From JBBRMU01 sp038230655 (GTDB lineage: Bacteria > Patescibacteriota > Microgenomatia > UBA1406 > GWC2-37-13): a stretch of 50,314 nt of DNA. A program made the translations under genes and the position numbers. The stretch lies in contig JBBRMU010000008.1 of assembly GCA_038230655.1 (NCBI GenBank), positions 1 through 50,314 on the forward strand, given 5' to 3'. The notes under the pieces are model-generated. The model saw nothing but the letters and a program-made list of their open reading frames with translations, made no database searches and was not told the origin of the DNA. Of the stretch, positions 17,825 through 27,486 are shown one piece after another; within the stretch, counting starts at the first letter, position 1; every line of letters starts with the position of its first letter.

Positions 17825-17852
17825 TTGCATATCGTAAATAAACCACTATACT
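17825..17852 (+). promoter_or_regulatory. Promoter of the 63-aa protein
   Basis: TTGCAT (17825-17830), 16-nt spacer, TATACT (17847-17852). The -10 ends 10 nt before the ATG at 17863, leaving a leader of only a few nucleotides. Confidence 0.5.
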
Positions 17853-17862
17853 TACTTTAGAG

Positions 17863-18054
17863 ATGAATATACGTTCTAAAAAAAATACTCAAATAAGGTT
17901 TACCTGCCCCTTTTGCAAAAACGACATCCAAGCATCTAAAAAAACCGAAGTTTTTTATAGAAGTCAGTGGATTAATGGATGTTTTGAGTGTTTTATTTTG
18001 TCAATAAATAAAATAACTGCTTCAGACTTCCAGCAAACAAACTACATAAAATAA
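17863..18054 (+). CDS. Small putative zinc-ribbon protein
   Basis: 63 residues, with CPFC at about 15-18 and CFEC at about 40-43, a four-Cys arrangement typical of a zinc ribbon. The rest is basic and polar, with no membrane segment. A promoter at 17825-17852 places its -10 ten nucleotides before the ATG, which supports expression. No family is recognised; a nucleic-acid or regulatory role is a guess. It is divergent from the Mg ATPase gene. Confidence 0.45.
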   Translation: MNIRSKKNTQIRFTCPFCKNDIQASKKTEVFYRSQWINGCFECFILSINKITASDFQQTNYIK

Positions 18055-18069
18055 GTTTTACAATCAATT

Positions 18070-18171
18070 TTAGTTCTGTTTATTCTTGATGATTCTTTTT
18101 ACTGCCCCATGCATCTTTTCTTTTACCAATCTGTGTTTTTTCTTTGAAGAACCTTTTTGTCTTTTAGTCAT
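18070..18171 (-). CDS. Very small basic protein (33 aa)
   Basis: ATG at 18171, TAA at 18070-18072. The product begins MTKRQKGSSKKKHRLVKEK and ends IIKNKQN; roughly 12 of 33 residues are Lys or Arg and none is acidic except one Glu. Such peptides resemble small ribosome-associated or nucleic-acid-binding proteins, but no family is recognised. A TTGACA-17-TAAGGT promoter lies upstream on the same strand with a leader of about 20 nt. It converges with the zinc-ribbon gene; no Shine-Dalgarno is visible. Confidence 0.45.
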   Translation of the reverse strand: MTKRQKGSSKKKHRLVKEKMHGAVKRIIKNKQN

Positions 18172-18198
18172 TTTAAGAGTAATAAGTTGTAATGCCTT

Positions 18199-18227
18199 AC
18201 CTTAACAGTATATGTAGTCATTGTCAA
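18199..18227 (-). promoter_or_regulatory. Promoter of the 33-aa basic protein
   Basis: Minus-strand TTGACA (18222-18227), 17-nt spacer, TAAGGT (18199-18204), with 27 nt from the -10 to the ATG at 18171. The remaining space between 18172 and 18370 holds this promoter, the one at 18313-18341 and AT-rich sequence with nothing else recognised. Confidence 0.5.
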
Positions 18228-18312
18228 CTCAGTACTTCATAATTCTCATAATATTGATGTATTTTTTTCATCATATATTATCTTTTTTTCCATTATAAAT
18301 AACTAAATCCTC

Positions 18313-18341
18313 TTGACAAATTTAACAAATATTCATAGTAT
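18313..18341 (+). promoter_or_regulatory. Promoter of the GH5 surface protein
   Basis: TTGACA (18313-18318), 17-nt spacer, TAGTAT (18336-18341). Exactly 29 nt separate the -10 from the ATG at 18371. The paralogous dockerin protein gene has the same elements and the same spacing. Confidence 0.75.
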
Positions 18342-18370
18342 TATCTTAAATTCCAAAATTTCCTAAAAAA

Positions 18371-21300
18371 ATGTCTAAAAAATTTTTACATAAATATACT
18401 TTTTTATCTGTTGTTTCCGTAGGGATTATACTTCTTCTATCTTTAGGAACAATATTTGTTGCAAATAGAGTTCTAAATGTATCCGTAGACAAAACAAAAG
18501 CCTCAGAAATTAATGCTAACTTACCCGTACCGCTAAGTATTACATTAACCGGATTAGACTCAAGTATTCGCGCGAATTGGGCTCCTGCAACCGATCCTGC
18601 AATTGCATGGCAGATTTTCTCAATCTGGGACGGTAATACTTTAGTCGGAACAAAAGTCCTTTCTAAAACTGCAAACGCAGCAGATGGAAATGGGCTTGAA
18701 CAAAATCATAACTACACAATCAAAATACAGACAATGGACGCTAATGGCGCTCTCTCAAATCCTGTTTCAGCAGTTGGAGCTACAGATACACAGTCACCAA
18801 TGGCGAATGCGGCATTTTTTGAGAACTTTAATGATACGGGGCGCGGTGACCTTAACGCAAATGTTTTTGATGTCCGTACTAAAGCTAATGATAATGCTCA
18901 ACCAGATAGCATTGCTGATGACAGATTAATGGTCTTTAATTCTGAAAGACACTTCCACACTCAACTCATAGGTGGATTAGGACGTACAGAAATACAAATT
19001 AGACCTAGGCAAATGTTTGATTTCACAAATAGAACTGGAACAATCGAGTTTGAAGTAGATTTTTCTGCAGTTCATACTCAGTCAAATGGGAAATGGTTAG
19101 AAGTACATGTTGTTCAAGATGTTCCTGGAAGCGGGAGGGCATTAGGAGCCGGAAATGGAAATTTTTACCCCAATAATATTTCTTTTTCTATGAGTAGTCC
19201 TGAATCTTGTCCTTATGACACTCATTGTATCGATAATAACACTGTCAACTTCGGTCATATTACAGTTACAGACGGTTCACAAAATCATGTCGTGAAAGAT
19301 GTAACAGGAAATATAAAAATATTAACACCTACAAATGTCAGAGTACCTGTCGTTATAAGACTAAGCCAAACTGACGCGGAAATGTTTGTTAATGGTGTTA
19401 GCGTTGTTCGCGCAACAGGAATTAACTTACCTTTTACGCGAGGGCATGTTTTGTTTAATCACCGAGGTTTTTATACTGTAAGAAATGAATATACACAAGT
19501 TGCTCAACAACTTATTCACTGGGAGACAATACAGTTTGACGGTCCTCCAGGAACCAGTTACAATCCCGTAATCAAAACTTACTATCAGCAAGACGTCAAT
19601 GGACAGAGTTGTTCTGGATTAGTTAACTATGGAAATGGACTTAGTACAGGAATTAGGCATTGTCCGATTATTCCCGTATCAGGGAACACTGCAAATACGA
19701 CCATCAATATTCCAGATCCTATTACTCATATTGCAAAAGCCAGACTACTTTATAACTTTACTGGGGCTCATCCTTCAACTAGAACCTTCTCTATAAACGG
19801 ACATTCTTTTAATGTTGATGAAAAAATTCAAGAAGATGATGATTATCAGGCTAATTTAACCATGTTTGATATACCAACTGGCACATTACAGACTGGAGAT
19901 AATCAAATTATATTTAATGTAAGTACAAGTGGTTCTGCAAATAGAGATATATCTCAAGTAGAAATTGAGACCGATACTACTGATGTAAGGCAGATTGGAA
20001 ATCCAGCACTAACTTATCCGAATGCTTTGGCTGTCACCTCAAACAATTTTATTGTTCATCCGAAACCAGGTGATCCACAACTGCAAACTCGTACTACCTA
20101 TATTTACTTAACTAATGGTAGTGGTCCTGTAAACTGGACCGCTACTGTGAACTCAACTGAAACACCCTGGTTAACTGTAAGCCCGGCTTCCGGTACAATA
20201 TCAGCGATCCCGCTTCCAAGTGGAGGGTCACTCGTACCGATAAATGTGAATCTTAATCTAGCCAATGTAACTACTAACGATGAAGGTGTCCTTGGAACAG
20301 TTAAAGTCCAAGGTGCTGGTATGGCCCAAATGATTACATTTCTTGTTATAAATGACCACTATGTTCCAGTCCCAACATCGACTCCCGGTCCTGATGTAAC
20401 TCAATATCCCCCTAAATTTGAATATGCATTTACAGCCAATACAACAACCTTTAATAAAAATGCAATACCAGGATACCATGGTGCTGGGGGGACATCAACC
20501 CCAACGCCAATTATAAGTATTTCGCCTTCAATTACACCAATTCCACCAACCCCGTCAAGATTTCCAACATCAACACCTTTCCCAACTCCAACAGGATCAT
20601 TAACAAATGTTTGGATGGGAAATTACTATAACAACACAACATGGTCAGGAACTCCAATTTTGATACGTTCAGACTCCAACACTTTAGCTTACGACTGGGG
20701 GTTTAACTCACCTGGACCAGGTGTACAAGCCGATAATTTCTCAGTGAGATGGACAAAAGCCGATGTTTTCCAAGCGGGCAACTATCTTTTTTCTGCAACA
20801 GTCGACGATACTTTAGACTTATTCATAGATAGCATCAGAGTGAAAAGATTCGCATATAGTGCCAACCAACAAACTTATACAAAGTGTATGACTGCAGGAA
20901 CACATAACTTAAGAGCAGATTTCAAAGACCTTACAGAGGAAGCTGTTGCAAGACTCTCGTATATTAGAACTGGATCATGCTCCGTTTCAGGTACACCTGC
21001 ACCAACAATACCTCCGACTATACAACCAACTCCTACTCGAATACCCACAAATGGAGTTACACCGACAACACCTCCATCAGCTGGAGCACTACCCTGGCTT
21101 AAAACTTCTGGTAACCAGATACAACGAGCTGATACTAATCAGAGAGTTGAGTTAAGGGGAGGAAATTTATTAAGCGATGAATGGGCAGGTGGCGATATGA
21201 CTTTTGTAAGACAAGCTATACCATTTATGGCTTCGGACTGGCATGCCAATTTAGTTACTCACGGATTTGCTTCAACACCTGTCGTGAATAATGATGCTAC

Positions 21301-22006
21301 TTACCTCAGTAATCTCGATGAATATCAAAGATTAGCGGAACAAAACCATATGTATATAATCTTCTGTTACTACTATCAGCAGATTGACGGGGATCAACCT
21401 GAAAAGCCAAATGACGATCCAAATGCCCAGACCGCATTAGTGAGGTTAGCCCAGAGATATTCAACAAAGTCGAATGTGCTTTTCATGCTCCAGGCTGAGC
21501 CACACAGTGGTAACGCTAGAGTTACCTGGAATACACTACGGCCAATATACGACACTATGATCTCTGCGATAAGAGCTGTCGACCCTAATAAGCACTTAAT
21601 ACTTGCCTCAGGAGATGGATATGGCCGAGACATTAGCCCAGTTGTAACAGACGAGTATGGAGTTGGACATGTAGACCCCATCACGGCAGATAACGGCAGG
21701 AATATTGTCTACTCTTCACATCCATATGACCCACCAAGTGAGTGGGGATACTTCCTCCCTGTTTATGATGGAGGATATCCAGTACTTGTGACAGAGTTTG
21801 GGACTGGTGGACAGATGTCGCAATCGGATGTAGATACACTTATGACAACACTCAATAGCGGTGGAAGACATATCAGCTGGACAGCATGGACATTTGATAA
21901 TATTGGACCACCTACTCTGCTTTCTAGCCGCTCACCAATAACTCCTAGTAACCCATATGGTGTTTCAGTAAGACAAAAAATGATTTCCGAAGCAACAAGA
22001 TTCTAA
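18371..22006 (+). CDS. Multidomain surface protein with PA14 and GH5-like cellulase domain
   Basis: 1211 residues. N-terminal signal anchor (about 12-34); fibronectin-like region (about 50-140); a large concanavalin A-like region (about 145-385, from NAAFFENFNDTG); a BACON-like beta domain (about 575-670, ending WLTVSPASGTI and later strands); Pro/Thr linker; PA14 domain (about 745-880, WGFNSPGPGVQADNFSVRW); second linker; GH5-like TIM barrel (about 905-1211). Candidate catalytic residues are E1043 (LQAEPHSG) and E1142 (VTEFGTGG). The usual Asn before the acid/base Glu is Ala here. It should be displayed on the cell surface and cut a beta-glucan or mannan. Its first 700 residues are clearly related to the protein at 29330-31981. 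Confidence 0.85.
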   Translation: MSKKFLHKYTFLSVVSVGIILLLSLGTIFVANRVLNVSVDKTKASEINANLPVPLSITLTGLDSSIRANWAPATDPAIAWQIFSIWDGNTLVGTKVLSKTANAADGNGLEQNHNYTIKIQTMDANGALSNPVSAVGATDTQSPMANAAFFENFNDTGRGDLNANVFDVRTKANDNAQPDSIADDRLMVFNSERHFHTQLIGGLGRTEIQIRPRQMFDFTNRTGTIEFEVDFSAVHTQSNGKWLEVHVVQDVPGSGRALGAGNGNFYPNNISFSMSSPESCPYDTHCIDNNTVNFGHITVTDGSQNHVVKDVTGNIKILTPTNVRVPVVIRLSQTDAEMFVNGVSVVRATGINLPFTRGHVLFNHRGFYTVRNEYTQVAQQLIHWETIQFDGPPGTSYNPVIKTYYQQDVNGQSCSGLVNYGNGLSTGIRHCPIIPVSGNTANTTINIPDPITHIAKARLLYNFTGAHPSTRTFSINGHSFNVDEKIQEDDDYQANLTMFDIPTGTLQTGDNQIIFNVSTSGSANRDISQVEIETDTTDVRQIGNPALTYPNALAVTSNNFIVHPKPGDPQLQTRTTYIYLTNGSGPVNWTATVNSTETPWLTVSPASGTISAIPLPSGGSLVPINVNLNLANVTTNDEGVLGTVKVQGAGMAQMITFLVINDHYVPVPTSTPGPDVTQYPPKFEYAFTANTTTFNKNAIPGYHGAGGTSTPTPIISISPSITPIPPTPSRFPTSTPFPTPTGSLTNVWMGNYYNNTTWSGTPILIRSDSNTLAYDWGFNSPGPGVQADNFSVRWTKADVFQAGNYLFSATVDDTLDLFIDSIRVKRFAYSANQQTYTKCMTAGTHNLRADFKDLTEEAVARLSYIRTGSCSVSGTPAPTIPPTIQPTPTRIPTNGVTPTTPPSAGALPWLKTSGNQIQRADTNQRVELRGGNLLSDEWAGGDMTFVRQAIPFMASDWHANLVTHGFASTPVVNNDATYLSNLDEYQRLAEQNHMYIIFCYYYQQIDGDQPEKPNDDPNAQTALVRLAQRYSTKSNVLFMLQAEPHSGNARVTWNTLRPIYDTMISAIRAVDPNKHLILASGDGYGRDISPVVTDEYGVGHVDPITADNGRNIVYSSHPYDPPSEWGYFLPVYDGGYPVLVTEFGTGGQMSQSDVDTLMTTLNSGGRHISWTAWTFDNIGPPTLLSSRSPITPSNPYGVSVRQKMISEATRF

Positions 22007-22065
22007 GACTTTAGTTCTCTACATTGATTATTACCAAGAATTCGCAAAATCATCTATTAGTGGTA

Positions 22066-22071
22066 TATAAT
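22066..22071 (+). promoter_or_regulatory. -10 box before the polyprenyl synthase gene
   Basis: Perfect TATAAT with a TGG four bases upstream of its start; no consensus -35 at 16-18 nt. It lies 26 nt before the ATG at 22098. Confidence 0.4.
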
Positions 22072-22097
22072 AGTGAGAACTAATATATCACTCTACT

Positions 22098-23147
22098 ATG
22101 GACTTTAATGAATATGTCGGAATAAAAAGACCACTACTAGAAAAAAAGATTACAGGGATTCTCAAAAGTAAACTTTCTAAAAAAATAAGCTTGTATCCAG
22201 ATTCAATTCAGAAGATTCTCCAGTTTGTAAATAAAGGAAAGCTACTTAGGGGTGTTCTTGTCATTTTAAGTTATGAAGGATTTTCAAAGAAATTTGATGA
22301 GACTGTACTCGCTGTTTCAGCTGCTCTTGAGATTCTCCATACAGCTCTGTTAATCCATGATGACATTATGGATAACGATTATCTCAGAAGAAATAATGAA
22401 ACTGTCTTCTATCAGTACATTAAGGAAGGACGCACACTAAAGGCGATGTCACCTACCCTCTACGGACAATCAATGGGAATTTCAGTCGGAGATATCTCTT
22501 TCTTCTTAGCATAAGAAATTATTATTAGTCACGTAAAAAATCAAAAAAAAGCTTTAGCAATAATGAAGATATTGAGTAGAGAGCTACAGTTGGTTGGTCA
22601 GGCGCAGATGATAGATGTACGATTTGGGCAGATAAACTATGAGCCTACATTTAATGAAATTATTCAAGTATACAAATATAAAACTGCAAGATACTCATTT
22701 GTATTACCTTTCCTCATTGGTGCTGTTCTAGCAGGAGTAAATAATACACAAAAATTAGAAAAACTTGGTGAAGAACTAGGTATAATTTTCCAGCTCAAAG
22801 ACGATGACCTTGGCTTAACTGGCGATGAAAAGGTTACAGGTAAGCAACTAGGATCAGATATCAAAGAAAATAAAAAAACTTTATATAGATACTATCTGTA
22901 TAAACTTGCTTCAAAAATGGAAATAAAAAAACTTAATAAAGTCTTCGGCCAAAAGCCTCCCAGTTTACAAGATATAAGATATATCAATAACCTCATTAAA
23001 AACTATAAAATTGACAGTAAAATTAAGGACATTTTAAGACTAAGAAAATCTAAAATCGACCTTTTAATCTCTGAAATATCTATTACTACTGCCTATAAGT
23101 CACTTCTCTCTGATCTTGCTGAATATAGTTTAAAAAGAGATAAATAG
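22098..23147 (+). pseudogene. Polyprenyl diphosphate synthase interrupted by an in-frame TAA
   Basis: The frame is continuous from 22098 to 23147 (349 codons) except for TAA at 22512-22514, codon 139. The first part has GKLLRGVL and the first Asp-rich motif in LLIHDDIMDND; the second part has GQAQMIDVRFG, KYKTARYSF and the second Asp-rich motif in FQLKDDDLGL. Together they make one complete trans-isoprenyl synthase of normal length, which would condense isopentenyl diphosphate with allylic diphosphates to make a quinone or lipid-carrier chain. Around the stop the sequence reads ISFFLA-stop-EIII where family members have a Tyr (AYE/AYx), so a TAT/TAC to TAA change is likely. Either a recent nonsense mutation, read-through, or a sequence error. 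A second ATG at 22563 could restart translation. Confidence 0.85.
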
Positions 23148-23163
23148 TAGATGTTTATTCCAT

Positions 23164-24639
23164 TTATTTGCGTTGGAAATACTGAAAAAAATCATCTTCA
23201 TTTGTAAGGTTGTAGTCAGAGTTAAGATAGTCAGAAAGTTGTTTTGTAAGAGTAGCCTGCCTATCGATTACTACATGATCAGTATTTGAAGCTCTTAATT
23301 CATTCACTAGCCTATTTAACCCGTTTGGAACGAGAAATTGATGATAAGAAGCAACATAAAAGGTAGGAGGAATAGTTTGAGTATAGTCATAAATCCAAGA
23401 TTCATCTGTATAAAAAAATATATTACTTGTGTTATATTTTCTTGTAAGAGACTTCGCAATCTTTAACTTAGCACTTTCATTGAAAAATTTGAAAGGGAGA
23501 AAACTGGTATAACTTTTACTACTAACTCCCAAAAGAAACTCTTTATAATATTCGGGTACATTCATAGCAACAATCACTCCTGTGCCTTGATAGAATAGAA
23601 ATTTTCCAGCAAAGATTACTAGAAAGAAGAGGCATACTAAAGCAACTTTTTTTAAAACGTCTTGTTTCTGTAGTAAACTAAGAGCTATATAGCCTGACCA
23701 AAGTGATAGTGATGGAACGATCTGCTGAAGATAATGTTCATATCTTCTACCAGAGAAAATTGCCGCATAATAGTCAAATGTGAGCAAGATGCAAAGGATT
23801 AATATATGATCTGATATGTATTCTTTCATATACAAGATGACTATCATAAAAAGTGTTATACATAACACAAGAGTTTTTATCTGAGGGCTAAGGACCTGTT
23901 GACTATAATATGTGATATAGCTCGTGTTATTCATGAGCCCAAACTGGACCGCTTCCTTTAGATTACCTACAAAGAATAAGAGTATAAATACGACAAATAT
24001 TGGGAGCATAAAGCCAAACCCATACGTTAGAATCATATGTATCTTTTTTCTTAGAGGCGTATTGTTATTTAAAAGATATACGCCAACTGCGACAAATGTG
24101 AATACTGGTGGAAATTTAACAAGAAAGGAACATCCAAAAAGTATTCCTGCAATAAAAAGTTTTTTTGGTATATTAGCAAGAGCATACCAGGTTCCCCAGA
24201 TAGTAAAGGGTAAGAAAAAATTCTCAGTATTTGCAATATTTGCCTCAATTAATGGAGTTCCTAACATCCATGTAGCAATAATCAACGGTAAAACTACCAC
24301 TCTTTTAAACTTAAGTCTTAGAGTCAGCGCATAAATTCCTGCTAGAGATATTAACCCCGCCACTAGATTGAATATCCTTATTGAGATCAATCTATTTTCA
24401 CTTGAAGCCAAAGAATATAGATAGTATATTCCCGGAAGCCGATTATCAAAGACATTTACATAAAGCTTTCTTCCATGTTCTAAAGCATAAGCGACTGAGG
24501 CATATATGCCTTCGTCGCCGTACCAATGGGGCTCGAATAAGGAGGGAAGACGTAGTATAATAAAGATGAAAAAAAATAAAAAGAGAACCGCGTGTGATCT
24601 TAAAAACGTAGAAGCTAATTGAATTTTTTTTATTCTCAT
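23164..24639 (-). CDS. GT-C membrane glycosyltransferase (PMT/ArnT-like)
   Basis: 491 residues from ATG 24639 (MRIKKIQL); the frame is open to 24690, but a TATAAT box at 24652-24657 and overlap with the divergent gene favour 24639. About ten to eleven membrane segments occupy the first 380 residues. The first outer loop has the acidic motif EPHWYGDEGIYASVAYALEH and later VFDNRLPGIYYLY, the pattern of lipid-phosphate-sugar dependent GT39/GT83 transferases. It would move a sugar from a polyprenyl-phosphate donor to a protein or glycan outside the membrane. The neighbouring polyprenyl synthase would be a logical source of the lipid carrier. Acceptor unknown. Confidence 0.8.
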   Translation of the reverse strand: MRIKKIQLASTFLRSHAVLFLFFFIFIILRLPSLFEPHWYGDEGIYASVAYALEHGRKLYVNVFDNRLPGIYYLYSLASSENRLISIRIFNLVAGLISLAGIYALTLRLKFKRVVVLPLIIATWMLGTPLIEANIANTENFFLPFTIWGTWYALANIPKKLFIAGILFGCSFLVKFPPVFTFVAVGVYLLNNNTPLRKKIHMILTYGFGFMLPIFVVFILLFFVGNLKEAVQFGLMNNTSYITYYSQQVLSPQIKTLVLCITLFMIVILYMKEYISDHILILCILLTFDYYAAIFSGRRYEHYLQQIVPSLSLWSGYIALSLLQKQDVLKKVALVCLFFLVIFAGKFLFYQGTGVIVAMNVPEYYKEFLLGVSSKSYTSFLPFKFFNESAKLKIAKSLTRKYNTSNIFFYTDESWIYDYTQTIPPTFYVASYHQFLVPNGLNRLVNELRASNTDHVVIDRQATLTKQLSDYLNSDYNLTNEDDFFQYFQRK

Positions 24640-24651
24640 TTCTATAGATAT

Positions 24652-24657
24652 ATTATA
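24652..24657 (-). promoter_or_regulatory. -10 box of the GT-C transferase
   Basis: Minus-strand TATAAT, 12 nt before the ATG at 24639. The same AT-rich patch (TATTAT at 24651-24656 on the plus strand) may serve the divergent gene at 24675. Confidence 0.4.
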
Positions 24658-24674
24658 CAGTTCTATCAGCCTTA

Positions 24675-26186
24675 ATGAAGAAAAACTCATCCATAACTAC
24701 TTTAAAGACTCATTTAGCTCAAAATAAATGGAAATTTATACTCATTATTATGATGCTTGCATATCTGGTTTTCTTTGGGTACTATTCTTGCTTGAGACAC
24801 TGGTCATTGGGTACGTATTATTATGATTTAGGAATTATGCATCAAGTACTTTTTAACACTTCTCGAGGTCATATACTTCAAATGACAGACCCTAATACAG
24901 CCCAACAAATTTCCCGTTTCTCTATTCATTTTGATCCACTTATGCTAGTTTTCGTACCATTTTATTGGCTATTTCCGTATGCAGAAGTCCTGTTAATAGG
25001 TCAGACAGTATTTCTTGCCAGTGGTGCCATTCCAGTATATCTCCTCACGAAAGAAATATTTAAAAAGGTAAAACAAATTCCCTTACAAATCGTAGCTATC
25101 ATTTTCGTTTTTCTTTATCTTGACTTTTACCCGATGCAAAAAATAAATCTCTTTGATTTTCATGCAGTAGCACTCGTAATTCCCTTGTTATTATGGGCGA
25201 TGTACTTTATTGAAAGAGGTAAATATTCTTATAGCTTACCTTTCTTAGCCATAAGCCTTCTGGGAAAGGAAAACGTAGCCCTCATTATTTGTATGATTGG
25301 GTTTTACTTATACGTTATAAAAAAACAACGCCTCCTCGGAGCGTCGATTAGCATATTAAGTACTATCATGTTTATTTTTATAGTTGGTTTTTTAATACCA
25401 TCTCAGAGGCAAAATTTACACTTTGCTGAGTCATACTATACAAGAGATGTTCTTGTAAATATTCAAAGGTTTTTTTCAATGGATAGCCTCTCATATCTCT
25501 ATAAGCTTTTTCGACCAATGGGATTTCTTCCAATACTTTCTCCGCTCTACTTACTCCTAGCTCTACCCGAATGGATGATTAACCTGCTTTCCAAAAGTGT
25601 GAATATGAGAGATCTCCAGTATCATTACACGGCTTTGTTGACACCTTTTATTATCGTTGCTAGCATATATAGCTTTAAGAAAATATATTTATATATATTG
25701 AGCCGATGGAAAAATATAAATAAAAACTATACCTTTTGGGCGCTATGCGTTGTTTTACTAATCTTTAATAGCTGCACAACAATATCTTCTGGAGTACTGA
25801 TGCAGTCTTCATATATGGATCGAGCGCGTACAGCAATGATAAAAAACCTCGCTCAACGGCTTCGCGACCCCTCAATTCCCATCTCAGCGAGTGGCCATCT
25901 TGCTCCTTTTTTTTCTGGGAGAACCCACTTCTATAACTTCCTTTTTGATTTTTCTTTCGAGTCTATGAATAGAACGGAAGAGGATATCAGGCAGTCAGTC
26001 AACAGATATGAAAATGCTAACTATATCATCATCCAAAAAAATGAAATTGAGAATCAGATTCCTCTAGTCAATTACTACTATGCCCACCTCCTGAGTAATC
26101 CAAAATTCAAACTCATTTTGGACAGGAATGAAGTTTTGGTTTTCCATAAGATTGGTACACCAGAGGTTTCCCTCATAGGAATATAA
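24675..26186 (+). CDS. DUF2079-family polytopic membrane protein
   Basis: 503 residues with about nine to ten membrane segments. The first outer loop carries YYDLGIMHQVLFNTSRGH, and SIHFDPLMLVFVPFYWLFP, PVYLLTKEIF and LLGKENVAL follow; these are the conserved patches of DUF2079. The family resembles GT-C glycosyltransferases in topology but has no proven activity. The C-terminal hydrophilic part (about 380-503) faces outward. It diverges from the PMT-like gene, sharing its control region, so the two may serve one glycosylation process. Confidence 0.82.
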   Translation: MKKNSSITTLKTHLAQNKWKFILIIMMLAYLVFFGYYSCLRHWSLGTYYYDLGIMHQVLFNTSRGHILQMTDPNTAQQISRFSIHFDPLMLVFVPFYWLFPYAEVLLIGQTVFLASGAIPVYLLTKEIFKKVKQIPLQIVAIIFVFLYLDFYPMQKINLFDFHAVALVIPLLLWAMYFIERGKYSYSLPFLAISLLGKENVALIICMIGFYLYVIKKQRLLGASISILSTIMFIFIVGFLIPSQRQNLHFAESYYTRDVLVNIQRFFSMDSLSYLYKLFRPMGFLPILSPLYLLLALPEWMINLLSKSVNMRDLQYHYTALLTPFIIVASIYSFKKIYLYILSRWKNINKNYTFWALCVVLLIFNSCTTISSGVLMQSSYMDRARTAMIKNLAQRLRDPSIPISASGHLAPFFSGRTHFYNFLFDFSFESMNRTEEDIRQSVNRYENANYIIIQKNEIENQIPLVNYYYAHLLSNPKFKLILDRNEVLVFHKIGTPEVSLIGI

Positions 26187-26266
26187 CTTACTCCCAAACT
26201 ACATAGATTCCTTAGAAAATAGTTTATAGTCCATCGTTTTTTTCTTCGAAGACCGAGAATAGATTC

Positions 26267-27462
26267 ATGAAAAAATTATTTTCCTAGATACTAACCAGTT
26301 TCTTGTTACTATCTTTTTACTGTTTTATTAATTCCTACCCTGTATTTGCCTCAACAGAGGGTTAAGATAACAGACCTTTTCATACTCCACCACCACCGAC
26401 GTACGGAAATAACTATGTGCATTATTATTCCTATAATGGATTCAACTATAATGGTGGTGATGTAATACTAAGTCGAGACCCTGACGGCACCGGAGATGCT
26501 GATGTTGGAGATATTATACAAATAGAGTGGCGCCGTACAACTGCCAAACACATCAATTAATGCCACCAACTGATATCACTAGCTACTTTACATATCATCG
26601 GCCTTATACTCTATTGATCCGACTATAAGATTGCTGCGGCGGAACAAAGGACTTCAGTTCCATTTATCTCGTCGTCAAAAATATACCCGAACCCACTGTG
26701 GCTCCATTCTGTAAACGGGGATACATCCATACATTTGCAGTCTGGCCCAACAGTCCAACTAACATACTTAAAGTCAGTCGGGCCGAAATTAATTGCAACG
26801 GCTGAGTATAATGCTGGTTTAGCCATTACTCAGTTTGATAATCATTTTAGTATCTCAATGGACCTCTCAGTTCTAGCGTTAACACCTTATAAACTGGAAA
26901 CTCTTGCAATGTATGCAAGTAAAGATGGAATCATCTGGGATAAATTAAGTAGTACAGTTGATCTAAAGAATAAAAAAATTAGCGCAGAAGTCAATCACTT
27001 TTCTCAGTTTGCTGTGATAGCCGAGCGTAAAGATACTATTATAGCTTCTTCACTTTTTATAGATGGAAAAAAGGTAAAAAAGGATCCTTACTATCCTCAT
27101 GCTGATGTAGAAATAAATACACTGGATAATAAGAATGGATCAAGTTTAGACTATATCCTTCTTAAGCTTGATGATGATGACTGGATAACATATAAAACTC
27201 CGCTTCATTTAAATACTCGTGGTCATCATGTTGTAGAGTACTACTCAGTGTAGACAAAGATGGCAATAGGGAAACTATACAGACAACAAAGTTCGATCTA
27301 ACCAGAATGAAAGACCAAGTAAAGAAAAAGCTTCATCCAAAACCTAAGATAGTATATAACTCAAAGAATAACCAAACTGTAGTTGCCATCTGGAGTTATA
27401 ACTTACAAAAAATGATTGAGGTGTTTCATGGAGTTAATTTCCTCAACTCTAGCGAAACGTAA
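26267..27462 (+). pseudogene. Decayed secreted Ig/chitobiase-like surface protein
   Basis: A remnant with at least four lesions. It opens with an ATG and a signal peptide (MKKLFS, TAG, then ILTSFLLLSFYCFINS), has a TAA soon after and continues through a Gly/Tyr/Asn-rich patch (HYYSYNGFNYNGGD and DPDGTGDADVGD) to another stop near 26560. After a frame change the frame 26735-27253 encodes beta-rich sequence (VNHFSQFAVIAE, then a chitobiase C-terminal-like HVVEYYSV). A one-base shift at about 27250 leads into DKDGNRETIQTTKF and on to TAA at 27460-27462. A surface-protein gene has been lost here. Nothing else is recognised between 26187 and 27486. Confidence 0.75.
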
Positions 27463-27486
27463 ACCCAAAAAAACTAGACCACGCAT

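Noticed and set aside
17760..17862. Mg2+-sensing riboswitch (M-box or mgtA leader) before the Mg ATPase.
   Set aside because: The promoter lies 6 nt from the start codon, leaving no leader for a riboswitch.
24640..24690. Longer N-terminus of the GT-C transferase (17 more residues).
   Set aside because: This segment overlaps the divergent gene and carries the TATAAT box; MRIKKIQL is followed directly by a membrane protein start.
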